From positions 1-49,603 of the forward strand of contig CAZSUZ010000009.1 in NCBI GenBank assembly GCA_964610165.1: a stretch of DNA of 49,603 nt, written 5' to 3'. The DNA comes from MFZZ01 sp964610165. Lineage in GTDB: Bacteria; Patescibacteriota; Microgenomatia; UBA1406; GWC2-37-13. The translations under genes were made by a program, and so were the position numbers. How positions within the stretch are numbered: the first letter of the stretch is position 1; each line of letters starts with the position of its first letter. Below are positions 14,626 to 23,016 of the stretch, piece after piece. The notes beneath the pieces were generated by a model that saw nothing but the letters and a program-made list of their open reading frames with translations, was not told the DNA's origin and searched no databases.

Positions 14626-15408
14626 TTATTCTCCAAATAAATTTAATAATGAATCTTTATATACTGAATTTAAGGGATAAACAGGTGAATAGTTCATGCT
14701 TTTACTCATTGGAAGAAATATGTCATTATAATATTTACCCAAATCTCCCAATAAAGCCTCATTTCCTTTATCTGCACCATATTCTGCAAACCCTTCAATA
14801 TCTTTCACACCCTCAACAGACGTATCATATGAATTTAAAAATCCCGATATATATCTTTGTTCTGGAAATGGTGTAGATGGCGAGTTTAAATCACTGTAAA
14901 AATTACCGCTATTGACTGGAAAGTTTGGATCATTATTCGTATTTCCATCTAAGGCGTGCATATATTCATGAACCAAAGTGCTAGCAGGAGTGAACGGATT
15001 ACCTCTTAAGTTTAAATTTTTAATTGCTACATTTCCTTTTTGAGTATTGTAATATCCATTAATATTTGAACCTATTGGCCTTGGAAAGGTTCCAACTTCA
15101 ACTTGTTTTAATCTAGCTCGTGCTTGTGGTGTAAACGGTAATTGATCTAACACATTTTTTTGTAATACTCCTAGTCTTTTTTGATCCTGCACATATCCTT
15201 TAGGGTCTACCTTTTGTCCCGTTGAGAGTAACATTCGTCCATCAACCGCAGCAGCCACAGGAAAAGATCCTTTGTTTTGTGTAACTACATTCTTTGCAGT
15301 ACCCAAATTGGCAACTTGTTTTGGATTTCCACCAAACTTTTGCTCTGCTGATTTTTTTTGACTAGTGAAAAAATCTTTCATAGCCTTTTCTAATGCTGAA
15401 ATTTTCAT
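14626..15408 (-). CDS. Putative zinc metallopeptidase, virion-associated
   Basis: The 260-residue protein carries LVHEYMHALD (HExxH at 147-151) and a later IEGFAEYGAD (Glu209) that can act as the third zinc ligand, the gluzincin arrangement. No signal peptide is present. Its N-terminus, MKISALEKAM, shares the SALE motif with both flanking virion genes. It overlaps the next upstream gene by four bases. It may process virion proteins or act in the host after injection; the exact substrate is unknown. Confidence 0.7.
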   Translation of the reverse strand: MKISALEKAMKDFFTSQKKSAEQKFGGNPKQVANLGTAKNVVTQNKGSFPVAAAVDGRMLLSTGQKVDPKGYVQDQKRLGVLQKNVLDQLPFTPQARARLKQVEVGTFPRPIGSNINGYYNTQKGNVAIKNLNLRGNPFTPASTLVHEYMHALDGNTNNDPNFPVNSGNFYSDLNSPSTPFPEQRYISGFLNSYDTSVEGVKDIEGFAEYGADKGNEALLGDLGKYYNDIFLPMSKSMNYSPVYPLNSVYKDSLLNLFGE

Positions 15409-18400
15409 ATTTTTCCTAATTGACCAATACGACTAACTGGGTTTCTTAAGCGTGTCGAAACTTTACTGATTGGCTTTGTTTTTAATGTTGTTGTGCTTTT
15501 AATTTTTGGAACTTTTGATAATAATGTTTTATATACACTTGAAGATCCTGATTTTCCACCCGCTCCAGTTTTGACACTTCCTGCACTTATTTTAATTGGC
15601 TTTATGTTTATTCCACCGCCACCCTTATACTGTGCACCTTTAGGAACGCTAATAGAGAGATCTTTTTTCTTACCAGACCCTCCACTTGCTATCTGTTTAA
15701 ATTCTCCTGTTTTGGAATCCCATTCAAGGTTTTTAAGAAAATCTGCAAGAGCTTCTGAAATAGTTCCATTTTTTTCAAGTTTTCCTATTAATGTATCTGT
15801 TAACAGAGCTTTTCTTGAACCTTCAGATACTTTTCTATATGAAATAAGAGTTTCAATCATCTCATCTTCTGACAATCCATCAATTCCTGAAATAATTTCA
15901 TCATATTGTAAATCATCTGCTAACGCAGTCTTCTTATCGTAAATTAAATCATCTTGACTAATACCCAATTTTTCAATCTCTTTTTGTGCAAATGCTGGGT
16001 CTAATTCACCGTATTCTTCTAATAATTTTTCAGCATATTTAAACTCATTAGATCGTGCTAGTTTCTCTTTTGAAACAGTAGAAAGTCCTTTTTGATCTTG
16101 TTCAATATCTTTCATAAGCTTATCCTTTCTTGCCTCATCAATTGTTGTATTAAATTTTTCAGCCAAAACCGTTGCAATTCTTTCTTTAACCTCGTCGCTT
16201 TGTGCTGTATCATAAGTGTCTAATAGCGTTGTAATATTTTTTTCATTTTTCTTATTAATTGCTTCTTGTGAAGTATTTACAATATCAGTTGAAACTCCTA
16301 ATGTTTTTAATAATTCTTCGTTTTCTTTTTCAGAATCTTTAGCTAATTGATTAGCTAGCTTAGATTCTTGGTTTGTCTCTTTTAATTGTTGAAATGTGTC
16401 TTCAAATTCAGGCGCAGCATCTCCAATGGTATAGGGTTGTAACAGCTCAAACGTAGGACGTTTTGCTTCTTCACCTGTCGATGTTAAAATTGGTTCTACT
16501 TCTTTAGATATTAATGGAAGATCTTTTTGGATTGTATCTATAAATCCTTTTGCTTTTCGATATGTAGGATCGATTGTATGTGCAATGTCAGCAAGAAGAC
16601 CTCGAAGAGGAACTAACTGACTGGCTGTATATCCTGCTGTTTTTGGTGTGGTAAAATCAACATCACCAGCAAGTGTTTTGAATACAGCAGCAACAGAGGT
16701 AAGAGGTGTAGTTTCGCTCCATGTTGTAATAGAAGCAAGTACTAAGTCTTTAATTTTTTCTAATTGAGAATCACTTAAGGCATTTGGCCCGTCTTTAAAA
16801 TAATAATTAACAGCAGCAGGTAGAGAGAATGTCCAACCCCATGGTCCTAAATAAGTAATTGGAACCCATTTTTTTCCCATTGGAGTATTTACCGCAAATG
16901 ATCTTGGCTTTCTTCCTGTGTCATACCAAGCTTGTCTTTCTTTTTCATCTTCTGGAGCTTCCCATGTCATATCTCCATTTAATGCATATAAAGCTCCAAT
17001 TGCCATTATGGCCCCACCAATACGAGCTCTTGAATAATATCTAGATTTATCTTTTGCTCCAATTGCCATCAGTGATCCTGTTATTGGATTAAATTCCATA
17101 GACATTTTTGCAATAGCAAATGGAACACGAAGGAACATGATTGGCCAATTTAATGGTGCTGGCAACATGTCTCTTGCTTTCATAATCCAGTTTGTTAATG
17201 CATCTATCTTTTGACCTATTACACCTTGGCCACCTTTTCCTGTTGGATCTAATTCACTTCTATACAAATATTCTCGTGCAAGTTTTTCTCCTTCCATCGC
17301 TGCTGTTTCTGGGTCTGTTCCTAGAGAAAGTAGTCTTGCTTGTTCTGCATTCGATAATAGTGTTTGATAAAACACATCTTCTCCTTCAAGTAATCTCCCA
17401 ACCAGTTTCAAATAATTTGGAACCTTTTCTTGCATCATGGAATTAAAAGACATATACTCGCCATCAATTGGGCTATCTCCTTTACCTAGTTGAATGTTGG
17501 GATCATTCCATTTTGATTGAAAATTATTAAACCCTTCCTGTAAAGATCCAATTAGGGCTCTGTAATAAATAGGAACTTCACTAAAAAAACGTTCTCTCTG
17601 TTTTCCTGTTAATGTAGATTTTACTAAATCCCAAGTTGCCATGTCTAAAAGCTCAATTGGCTTAACAATGGCAGTATTCCATGTGTTTCCCAATATGTTT
17701 CTTAGTTGGGTTCTTAGTCCACTCAAAACGTTTTGGTAACGATATGCATCTATAATAACTCTAATAGGAACAGGGATATCTTCAACAATTTCTTCTTTTA
17801 ATTGTTGCATGGCAAGCGCACGTTCTTTTTTATCTACAATAGTGTTTATCTCTTCCATTCGTTCCTTGATCATTACTTTCTTTTCTTTACTTAATTCCAT
17901 TTTCCACGATTTCTTTTTAGAAAATATTTCAGTTAACATTGTGCCCATTCGACCAACATTAAGATTTTTAATTTCATTTGCTTCTTTATAAATGTCTTCT
18001 GCCCAAGAGACAACATCTTCAGGTGTTGAGTAAGACCACAGATGAAAAAACTGAACAACTTGTCCTGCTTCAGGAGCCCGCTTTGCAAGAGCATTTATTA
18101 CTTCTGTTATTTGTTTTTTGTACGCATCATATTGTTCTGTATTTTGTGTTTTTTTGGCTTCTGTTGCTTTCTCTTGTAATTGTTTATGTAGGGCATATGC
18201 AATTCCTTGTAATTCGTTTGAAAGAGGTTCATCTGATAATAATCGATTATATGCACCCATTTCATCCTTTTTAACATATTCTTCTCCATATTTAATTCTT
18301 CCCTCGTCAGTGGTCATATCGTAGATACCCTGGACAGCAGTTCTATTTTCCACGTTAATATTAGGGTTTTCTTTTACACTTGAAATAAATTCACTTTGTT

Positions 18401-20282
18401 TTGTTCCTTCTGGAAATACCAATTCATCAACGGGAACACCAGTATCACTTCCCTCTACCGAAACATAATATCTGTTATCTGGACCGACTCCTAAATGCCC
18501 CGTAACCACAACAGGCATGTCTACTTCAGCTGTTTTCCATGTTGCGTTCCCCATTGGAATCATTGGTTGACCACCTTCATTAAGCGTTTGATATTCTGAT
18601 TGAGTTTCTTGTGTAGTGTCTTGGTCTTCAAGGATCGAACTTCCTGGCTGATTAATTTCTGCCAATTTTGTTTCTATCTTATTTATAGCATCTGGAAGAT
18701 CAAAAGTAGTATCAATTGAAGGATCAATATAGCTTTTTGTAAAATTTCTTATAGCATTTGAGGCTGCTGCATATTCGCCACTCATTATTTCCTCATCTGT
18801 TGATGCGTTGTTTATATATTCAATAGCAGCCTGAACATCAGTAATGTCTTTTGGATTTGGTGTTTCCGTAGGAATAGGAGCTTCTACTTTTTCTTCTGTT
18901 GGTGCTAGTTTGAATTTTTTAATAAAGTCAGTAGGATCTTTTTTATATTCTTTAATTAAATTTTTTAATTGTTGCACTTCTGGAATTACACTATCTGTTT
19001 CTATTATTGTTTTCTCTATGATATCTGCCTGTTTATCTAAAACATTCTTTGCTTCACTTTCAGTACTTCCTACATATCCTCCTTCTTTTACTTCTGGTGG
19101 TAAATTATTATATCCTTCAACTCCAGCTCCAATTGTATCTACAACCGCACTACTTCCACCACCCATTAACATACCAAAGAATGAGGCTTCAGGAACTCCT
19201 TGAAACAAGTTTCTTTTATTATCATAATAAAATTTTGCAACTGTATTTTGTACAATTTCTTGAATACTTTCTGTTGTTCCCTCAAGTGCACCATTTTTTA
19301 AAACATTTTTAATAATCTCTTTTACCGCAAGTCCCTTAACTTGATCTCCTCCAATACTATCAAGTATCTTTCCAATTCCCAAAGCATCTAAAGATCCATT
19401 AATAACTCCTACTAAATTTCCTGTATTTCTTGCCAACTCTTCTTCTGCTCCATATTCTTTTGCTTGAGCATATGCGTCTCCAGAGTTCATAAGATAAGAA
19501 GGAGCAAAGGCACCAACTAAACCAGCAACAGCATTACCACCAGTTGCAATTGTTGTGGCTGCACCAATTCCTAATGATGAAAGTAAACTTGGTGCATTCA
19601 TGGCAAGTCCTGCTGCAATCCATTGAGGATTTTTAATGTTTTCCATAAATCCTTTATCTTCTATTGGATCTTCTTTATTTATTTGTTCCAATTGATTTTC
19701 TGCCTGTTTTATTGTTTCCATTCCTGCCTGGAGACTTTTTTGTGTTCCAATTTCTCTTTGCTCTAGAATATCACTTTTTTTTATTTTAGATTCTGGTGTT
19801 AAAAACTTTTCAGTTAAATCTCCAGTTGGAGATATTGGGCTATTTTTATCAAATTTATTTATTGTATCTTTAAGAAGACCCATTCCAACCTGAGTTGTTC
19901 CTTTAGCACGAATTAACCCTGGCTTTATTCTTTTATTAAAACTTGTCGCTGTCTTATTTGCAGAAGTTTCAATATTGGCGATAGTCTTTAAGAAAGGGTT
20001 TGGTCCTTGTTGTGGAGGCTTGACTTGACGTATAGGAATACGAGGAGCAGTATAAAAAGGAGCATCTTTAAATTCAGTTTTAAATTTCTTTTCTTGTTCA
20101 GATGAATTAGTTTTAAACGTGTTATAGTCTTGCTTAAAATCTTTGTAAAAATTTTTAAAACTATTATAAGCTTTTGTTCCTGTTCCGAAGCTAGATTTTT
20201 TAACATTAGAAACCGCTCGAGATGTTTTATCTCGTACCAACTGAAGTGTTTCTTCTAATGCTGATTTCTGTTTTATTGCCAT
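15405..20282 (-). CDS. Very large internal virion / ejection protein (1625 aa)
   Basis: This is the largest gene in the window. The N-terminus is MAIKQKSALEETL, followed by a basic helical region, RIPIRQVKPP (81-90), and a hydrophobic glycine/alanine-rich segment at about 220-264. A long charged helical body contains a second, milder hydrophobic region (ARIGGAIMAIGALYALNG, near 1140), and the tail is Gly/Lys/Ser-rich. Podoviruses keep such proteins inside the capsid and eject them to build a channel across the envelope (T7 gp16, large polyvalent proteins). No catalytic domain is clear. Its size and place in the virion operon are the main evidence. Confidence 0.75.
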   Translation of the reverse strand: MAIKQKSALEETLQLVRDKTSRAVSNVKKSSFGTGTKAYNSFKNFYKDFKQDYNTFKTNSSEQEKKFKTEFKDAPFYTAPRIPIRQVKPPQQGPNPFLKTIANIETSANKTATSFNKRIKPGLIRAKGTTQVGMGLLKDTINKFDKNSPISPTGDLTEKFLTPESKIKKSDILEQREIGTQKSLQAGMETIKQAENQLEQINKEDPIEDKGFMENIKNPQWIAAGLAMNAPSLLSSLGIGAATTIATGGNAVAGLVGAFAPSYLMNSGDAYAQAKEYGAEEELARNTGNLVGVINGSLDALGIGKILDSIGGDQVKGLAVKEIIKNVLKNGALEGTTESIQEIVQNTVAKFYYDNKRNLFQGVPEASFFGMLMGGGSSAVVDTIGAGVEGYNNLPPEVKEGGYVGSTESEAKNVLDKQADIIEKTIIETDSVIPEVQQLKNLIKEYKKDPTDFIKKFKLAPTEEKVEAPIPTETPNPKDITDVQAAIEYINNASTDEEIMSGEYAAASNAIRNFTKSYIDPSIDTTFDLPDAINKIETKLAEINQPGSSILEDQDTTQETQSEYQTLNEGGQPMIPMGNATWKTAEVDMPVVVTGHLGVGPDNRYYVSVEGSDTGVPVDELVFPEGTKQSEFISSVKENPNINVENRTAVQGIYDMTTDEGRIKYGEEYVKKDEMGAYNRLLSDEPLSNELQGIAYALHKQLQEKATEAKKTQNTEQYDAYKKQITEVINALAKRAPEAGQVVQFFHLWSYSTPEDVVSWAEDIYKEANEIKNLNVGRMGTMLTEIFSKKKSWKMELSKEKKVMIKERMEEINTIVDKKERALAMQQLKEEIVEDIPVPIRVIIDAYRYQNVLSGLRTQLRNILGNTWNTAIVKPIELLDMATWDLVKSTLTGKQRERFFSEVPIYYRALIGSLQEGFNNFQSKWNDPNIQLGKGDSPIDGEYMSFNSMMQEKVPNYLKLVGRLLEGEDVFYQTLLSNAEQARLLSLGTDPETAAMEGEKLAREYLYRSELDPTGKGGQGVIGQKIDALTNWIMKARDMLPAPLNWPIMFLRVPFAIAKMSMEFNPITGSLMAIGAKDKSRYYSRARIGGAIMAIGALYALNGDMTWEAPEDEKERQAWYDTGRKPRSFAVNTPMGKKWVPITYLGPWGWTFSLPAAVNYYFKDGPNALSDSQLEKIKDLVLASITTWSETTPLTSVAAVFKTLAGDVDFTTPKTAGYTASQLVPLRGLLADIAHTIDPTYRKAKGFIDTIQKDLPLISKEVEPILTSTGEEAKRPTFELLQPYTIGDAAPEFEDTFQQLKETNQESKLANQLAKDSEKENEELLKTLGVSTDIVNTSQEAINKKNEKNITTLLDTYDTAQSDEVKERIATVLAEKFNTTIDEARKDKLMKDIEQDQKGLSTVSKEKLARSNEFKYAEKLLEEYGELDPAFAQKEIEKLGISQDDLIYDKKTALADDLQYDEIISGIDGLSEDEMIETLISYRKVSEGSRKALLTDTLIGKLEKNGTISEALADFLKNLEWDSKTGEFKQIASGGSGKKKDLSISVPKGAQYKGGGGINIKPIKISAGSVKTGAGGKSGSSSVYKTLLSKVPKIKSTTTLKTKPISKVSTRLRNPVSRIGQLGKI

Positions 20283-20297
20283 ATTTCATAGTTTCTA

Positions 20298-21413
20298 TTA
20301 CATTAATGATTGATACTCATCATCATTTTCATTACCAAATCCTGTTGTTTGGTTTACTGGACCCTGTTGACTTGTAGTTATGGAAGGAACAGAAATACCA
20401 AATTCAGAAAGTGTTGTACTAATTTCACGAGGTGTGAAGGCTCTTCCTGCAACTTCTTGCATTTGTGAAACTGCTGCTAGTGCTAGATTTTGTCTAAATT
20501 GTTTATCTTGATCTGCAACATATCTTATACGACTAACAGTATCTTGCATAATAGATAATCGAGCAGCAGCTTTATTTGCTTCAAGCTCTCCTTTTCTTGC
20601 ATTAATTTCATTTATTCTGTCTTGCATACTTTGTTTAAGCGTTAACAAAGCTTCATTTTTATATTGATTTAAATCGTCTATTTTTTGAGCAATATATGTT
20701 TTGACTTTACCCACTTCTGTTGCAAAGTCTCTGTTTCCTGTTGCTTGTTTTTCTTGGATATTTCCTTGTTGTCTAAAGAATTCTTGATTTGCAAGTTCTC
20801 CCATTGCTCGTCCTGCTGAGTTTCCAAGTCCAAAACGTGCGCTTGCTTGTTGTGACAAAGCATTTCTTGCTCTATATGCCTGTTCTAATGCCGATTCAAT
20901 AACTCTATTAAAATCCTGTTGTTGTGTTTCATATCCACCAATTAATTCTTCTTGTTGTGTGTTTGCCTTTCCTATTTCTCCTGCAATTTTTGATTCTAAA
21001 TTTTGTTGTTCTTGTGGGTAATTCTCTTGAATTTGTCTTAATACATCATTATAAACACCAAGCCCAGAACCATAAGCTTCATCTATTAATTTATTTTGTT
21101 CTGCCATTGCAGCATCTTCATTTAATAATCCCTGACTTCTTAACTGATTTATATCTAAACCAGCATTCAATGCATCACTTGCCGTATATCTTCCATTTCC
21201 CCCCCCGCCACCACCACCACCTCCAGTATTCGTTGGTGTAGGTGTAGGAACTGGTTGTTTGGTTGGTGTGTATTGAGTAGAAACTCCTTGTACATTGTTG
21301 TTTTTCTTTGGAGCAGGAGGACCATATACAACAGTAGGCTTAATTCCAGCCTGTGATGGTGCGTTTGATCCAACACCAATATTTCCCGATACTCCCATTA
21401 ATTGATATGCCAT
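20298..21413 (-). CDS. Probable internal virion / ejection protein with coiled coil (371 aa)
   Basis: The N-terminal third is disordered, with a PTPTPTN stretch and nine consecutive glycines. The remainder is a long Gln/Glu-rich coiled coil (NYPQEQQNLESKIAGEIGK, then EQAYRARNALSQQASARFG). Such composition is usual for podovirus ejection proteins, and the neighbour downstream is the giant virion protein. The glycine run is encoded partly by eight consecutive Gs on the coding strand (21206-21199), a likely slippage site. Assignment is by architecture and position. Confidence 0.65.
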   Translation of the reverse strand: MAYQLMGVSGNIGVGSNAPSQAGIKPTVVYGPPAPKKNNNVQGVSTQYTPTKQPVPTPTPTNTGGGGGGGGGNGRYTASDALNAGLDINQLRSQGLLNEDAAMAEQNKLIDEAYGSGLGVYNDVLRQIQENYPQEQQNLESKIAGEIGKANTQQEELIGGYETQQQDFNRVIESALEQAYRARNALSQQASARFGLGNSAGRAMGELANQEFFRQQGNIQEKQATGNRDFATEVGKVKTYIAQKIDDLNQYKNEALLTLKQSMQDRINEINARKGELEANKAAARLSIMQDTVSRIRYVADQDKQFRQNLALAAVSQMQEVAGRAFTPREISTTLSEFGISVPSITTSQQGPVNQTTGFGNENDDEYQSLM

Positions 21414-21419
21414 ATGTTC

Positions 21420-21448
21420 TTGACTTTAATTGATAAATATGTTATACT
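21420..21448 (+). promoter_or_regulatory. Promoter of the CAP-domain moron
   Basis: TTGACT (21420-21425), a 17-base spacer and TATACT (21443-21448) lie in front of the only plus-strand gene in the late region. The ATG at 21460 follows eleven bases later, so the message has almost no leader. The promoter abuts the start of the divergent gene at 21413. Confidence 0.75.
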
Positions 21449-21459
21449 ATGATAAACGT

Positions 21460-21894
21460 ATGAAATACTTTATCTTAGTAATGTCCTTTGCGATTATTCT
21501 CTTTTTTCTTTATATTAACTTTAAATCTATTACTGTAGAAAATACAAAAATAAATGAAAAAGAACTTTTTAGTTTGATACAAGAGTTTAGATATGAAAAC
21601 AATCTAACTCCTTATATGAAATCAAAAATTATGTGTGAATACGCTTCTATTAGACTTGCTGAAATCCGTACTGATTTTTCCCATGATGGATTTAAAAACA
21701 TGAAACATCCTCCTTGTACAACAGAAATTTGTAATATGGGAGAAAATCTTGCGCGTGGTCAAAATTCAGAACAAGAACTTCTAACAGCGTGGCTCAACTC
21801 ACCCTCTCATGCAGAAAATTTATATAGAGACTATAAATATAGTTGCATCCGAACAGATGGCGTATATACAGTCCACTTCTTTGGAACATTTTGA
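21460..21894 (+). CDS. CAP-domain (SCP/PR-1, YkwD-like) membrane-anchored or secreted protein
   Basis: The ATG at 21460 was chosen because the alternative at 21430 lies within the promoter. Residues 3-20 form a signal anchor. The CAP domain follows with His75 (FSHDGF), Glu95 (NMGENLARG), and His117 (WLNSPSHAENL), the characteristic cavity residues, plus four cysteines near CTTEIC and YSC. CAP proteins are secreted and in bacteria are often linked to the cell surface; the biochemical role is not settled. Opposite strand, own promoter and flanking virion genes mark it as a moron, perhaps expressed in the infected or lysogenic host. Confidence 0.88.
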   Translation: MKYFILVMSFAIILFFLYINFKSITVENTKINEKELFSLIQEFRYENNLTPYMKSKIMCEYASIRLAEIRTDFSHDGFKNMKHPPCTTEICNMGENLARGQNSEQELLTAWLNSPSHAENLYRDYKYSCIRTDGVYTVHFFGTF

Positions 21895-21898
21895 GCCA

Positions 21899-21997
21899 TA
21901 AAAAAACCACTCGTCATTTGAGTGGTGCATTAAATGCGGTTTCTCCGCTAATTAACTATGTACCTATAGAGTAATATACTAATTTTTTATTTGTCAA
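21899..21997 (-). promoter_or_regulatory. Intergenic cassette, copy A: promoter-like element, hairpin, terminator (no gene follows)
   Basis: TTGACA (21997-21992) overlaps the TGA stop of the preceding gene; TTAGT lies at 21982-21978. A GCGG/CCGC hairpin (21936-21948) and a CCACTC/GAGTGG hairpin (21906-21926) follow, then seven Ts. The next gene downstream is on the opposite strand, so transcription starting here would give only a short RNA of roughly 70 bases. It also ends minus-strand transcription before the CAP gene. Confidence 0.65.
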
Positions 21998-22362
21998 GCA
22001 TTATTTACTTGAGACATTTCCATATCCTGATTTAGTCTTTCTGACATCTTACCTTGATCTCGTGTAATTAGCTTAGAAATTAACGTAATAATACTTCGTG
22101 CCATTCTAATTTCATCAGGATCTGTTGATGTTGTTACATATTTTTGTAATGATTGAATAGCTCCCATTAACAAAGGTGTTGTGCCTGCTCCTTTTCCTTT
22201 CATCAATTGATTATCATCATCTTCCATTCCACCATTCTGTGGCATTGGTCTTTGAGGCATTTGAGATTGTGGGGCTTGTTGTGGTTGAGGTTGTTGTCTT
22301 TGACCTAATGATGAAAGTATTCCTGCAAAAGGATTTCCTTCAAATTGTTTCATGTTGTCCAT
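21994..22362 (-). CDS. Gln/Pro-rich hypothetical virion-region protein (122 aa)
   Basis: The ATG at 22362 (MDNMKQFEGNPF) was chosen; earlier codons lie inside the terminator-like hairpin. The first half has a low-complexity Gln/Pro/Met tract (RQQPQPQQAPQSQMPQRPMP), and the second half is a short helical domain (TTPLLMGAIQSLQKYVTTS) with an acidic end. No Shine-Dalgarno site is present. The stop codon is part of the TTGACA of the next cassette. A virion assembly or scaffolding role is possible but not shown. Confidence 0.6.
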   Translation of the reverse strand: MDNMKQFEGNPFAGILSSLGQRQQPQPQQAPQSQMPQRPMPQNGGMEDDDNQLMKGKGAGTTPLLMGAIQSLQKYVTTSTDPDEIRMARSIITLISKLITRDQGKMSERLNQDMEMSQVNNA

Positions 22363-22367
22363 AATAT

Positions 22368-22473
22368 AAAAAAAGACCACTTATTTATAACGTGTGGTCG
22401 GGTTTAAAAATAAACGTTGTTCTGTTTTATTCTTAATATGTTAATTAAAATACACTAATATGTTATTTGTCAA
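22368..22473 (-). promoter_or_regulatory. Intergenic cassette, copy B
   Basis: TTGACA (22473-22468) and TTAGT (22458-22454) are nine bases apart, and the final codons of the preceding gene (ATT GAC AAA TAA) are read from the element itself. A weak GTTTA/TAAAC stem and then a GACCAC/GTGGTC hairpin (22375-22399) with seven Ts end six bases before the next start codon. Confidence 0.65.
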
Positions 22474-22897
22474 TCTCAAATTTAACTTTAGGAGAAACTG
22501 TTACCTGAAATTTAATTATTTCTGTTATTGCTGCAAGATTTTTTTCTACTCTTTCCATAATTCTTTCTACGTGTTGTGTTCTTTCCATAGCTTCAAATCC
22601 TTTTTTCTTAAATTCAGCAGATTCTTCATCTCTTCCTTGTAATAAATTCTTTAGTATAGTATTCTCTCCTTCAAATTTTAAAACTTTACCTTGAAGGTCG
22701 CGAATTGTTTTCTCCTGATTGTTAACTTTTTTTTCAAGAGCTTCCACCTGTTCTTTTAGTAAATTTATAACATCTAATTCCATTTTATCTTTTTCTGTAT
22801 TTAATTGTTTTTTGGCTTTATCAAAAATACCCCACAGTGCAAAAAGGCCCAGTAGAGAAAGAGTTATTACTTCGAACCATGGTGAAAATGCTTCCAT
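22463..22897 (-). CDS. Membrane-anchored coiled-coil protein (144 aa)
   Basis: Residues about 8-24 (VITLSLLGLFALWGIF) form one membrane helix. Nearly all the rest is coiled coil (LKEQVEALEKKVNNQEKTIRDLQGK). This topology resembles an inner-membrane spanin or a T7 gp18.5-like lysis protein, and also some tail-chaperone proteins. The nearby lysis cassette is 9 kb away, so the spanin idea is only tentative. The start is at 22897, after a U-tract, without a clear Shine-Dalgarno site. Confidence 0.6.
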   Translation of the reverse strand: MEAFSPWFEVITLSLLGLFALWGIFDKAKKQLNTEKDKMELDVINLLKEQVEALEKKVNNQEKTIRDLQGKVLKFEGENTILKNLLQGRDEESAEFKKKGFEAMERTQHVERIMERVEKNLAAITEIIKFQVTVSPKVKFEIDK

Positions 22898-22914
22898 TGT
22901 ATTAAATAAATCAT

Positions 22915-23009
22915 AAAAAAACCACCTTTCTAAATTATATAATTAAGGTGGTGTGACGATGTTCGTCTATACTATATATAATTAAAGACTAATAAAAAAT
23001 TATTGTCAA
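22915..23009 (-). promoter_or_regulatory. Intergenic cassette, copy C
   Basis: TTGACA (23009-23004) and TTAGT (22992-22988) are eleven bases apart in this copy. A GACGA/TCGTC hairpin (22955-22967) is followed by an ACCACCTT/AAGGTGGT hairpin (22921-22952) and seven Ts, 18 bases before the start at 22897. The hairpin bases differ from other copies but pairing is kept. Confidence 0.65.
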
Positions 23010-23016
23010 TAGTTAT

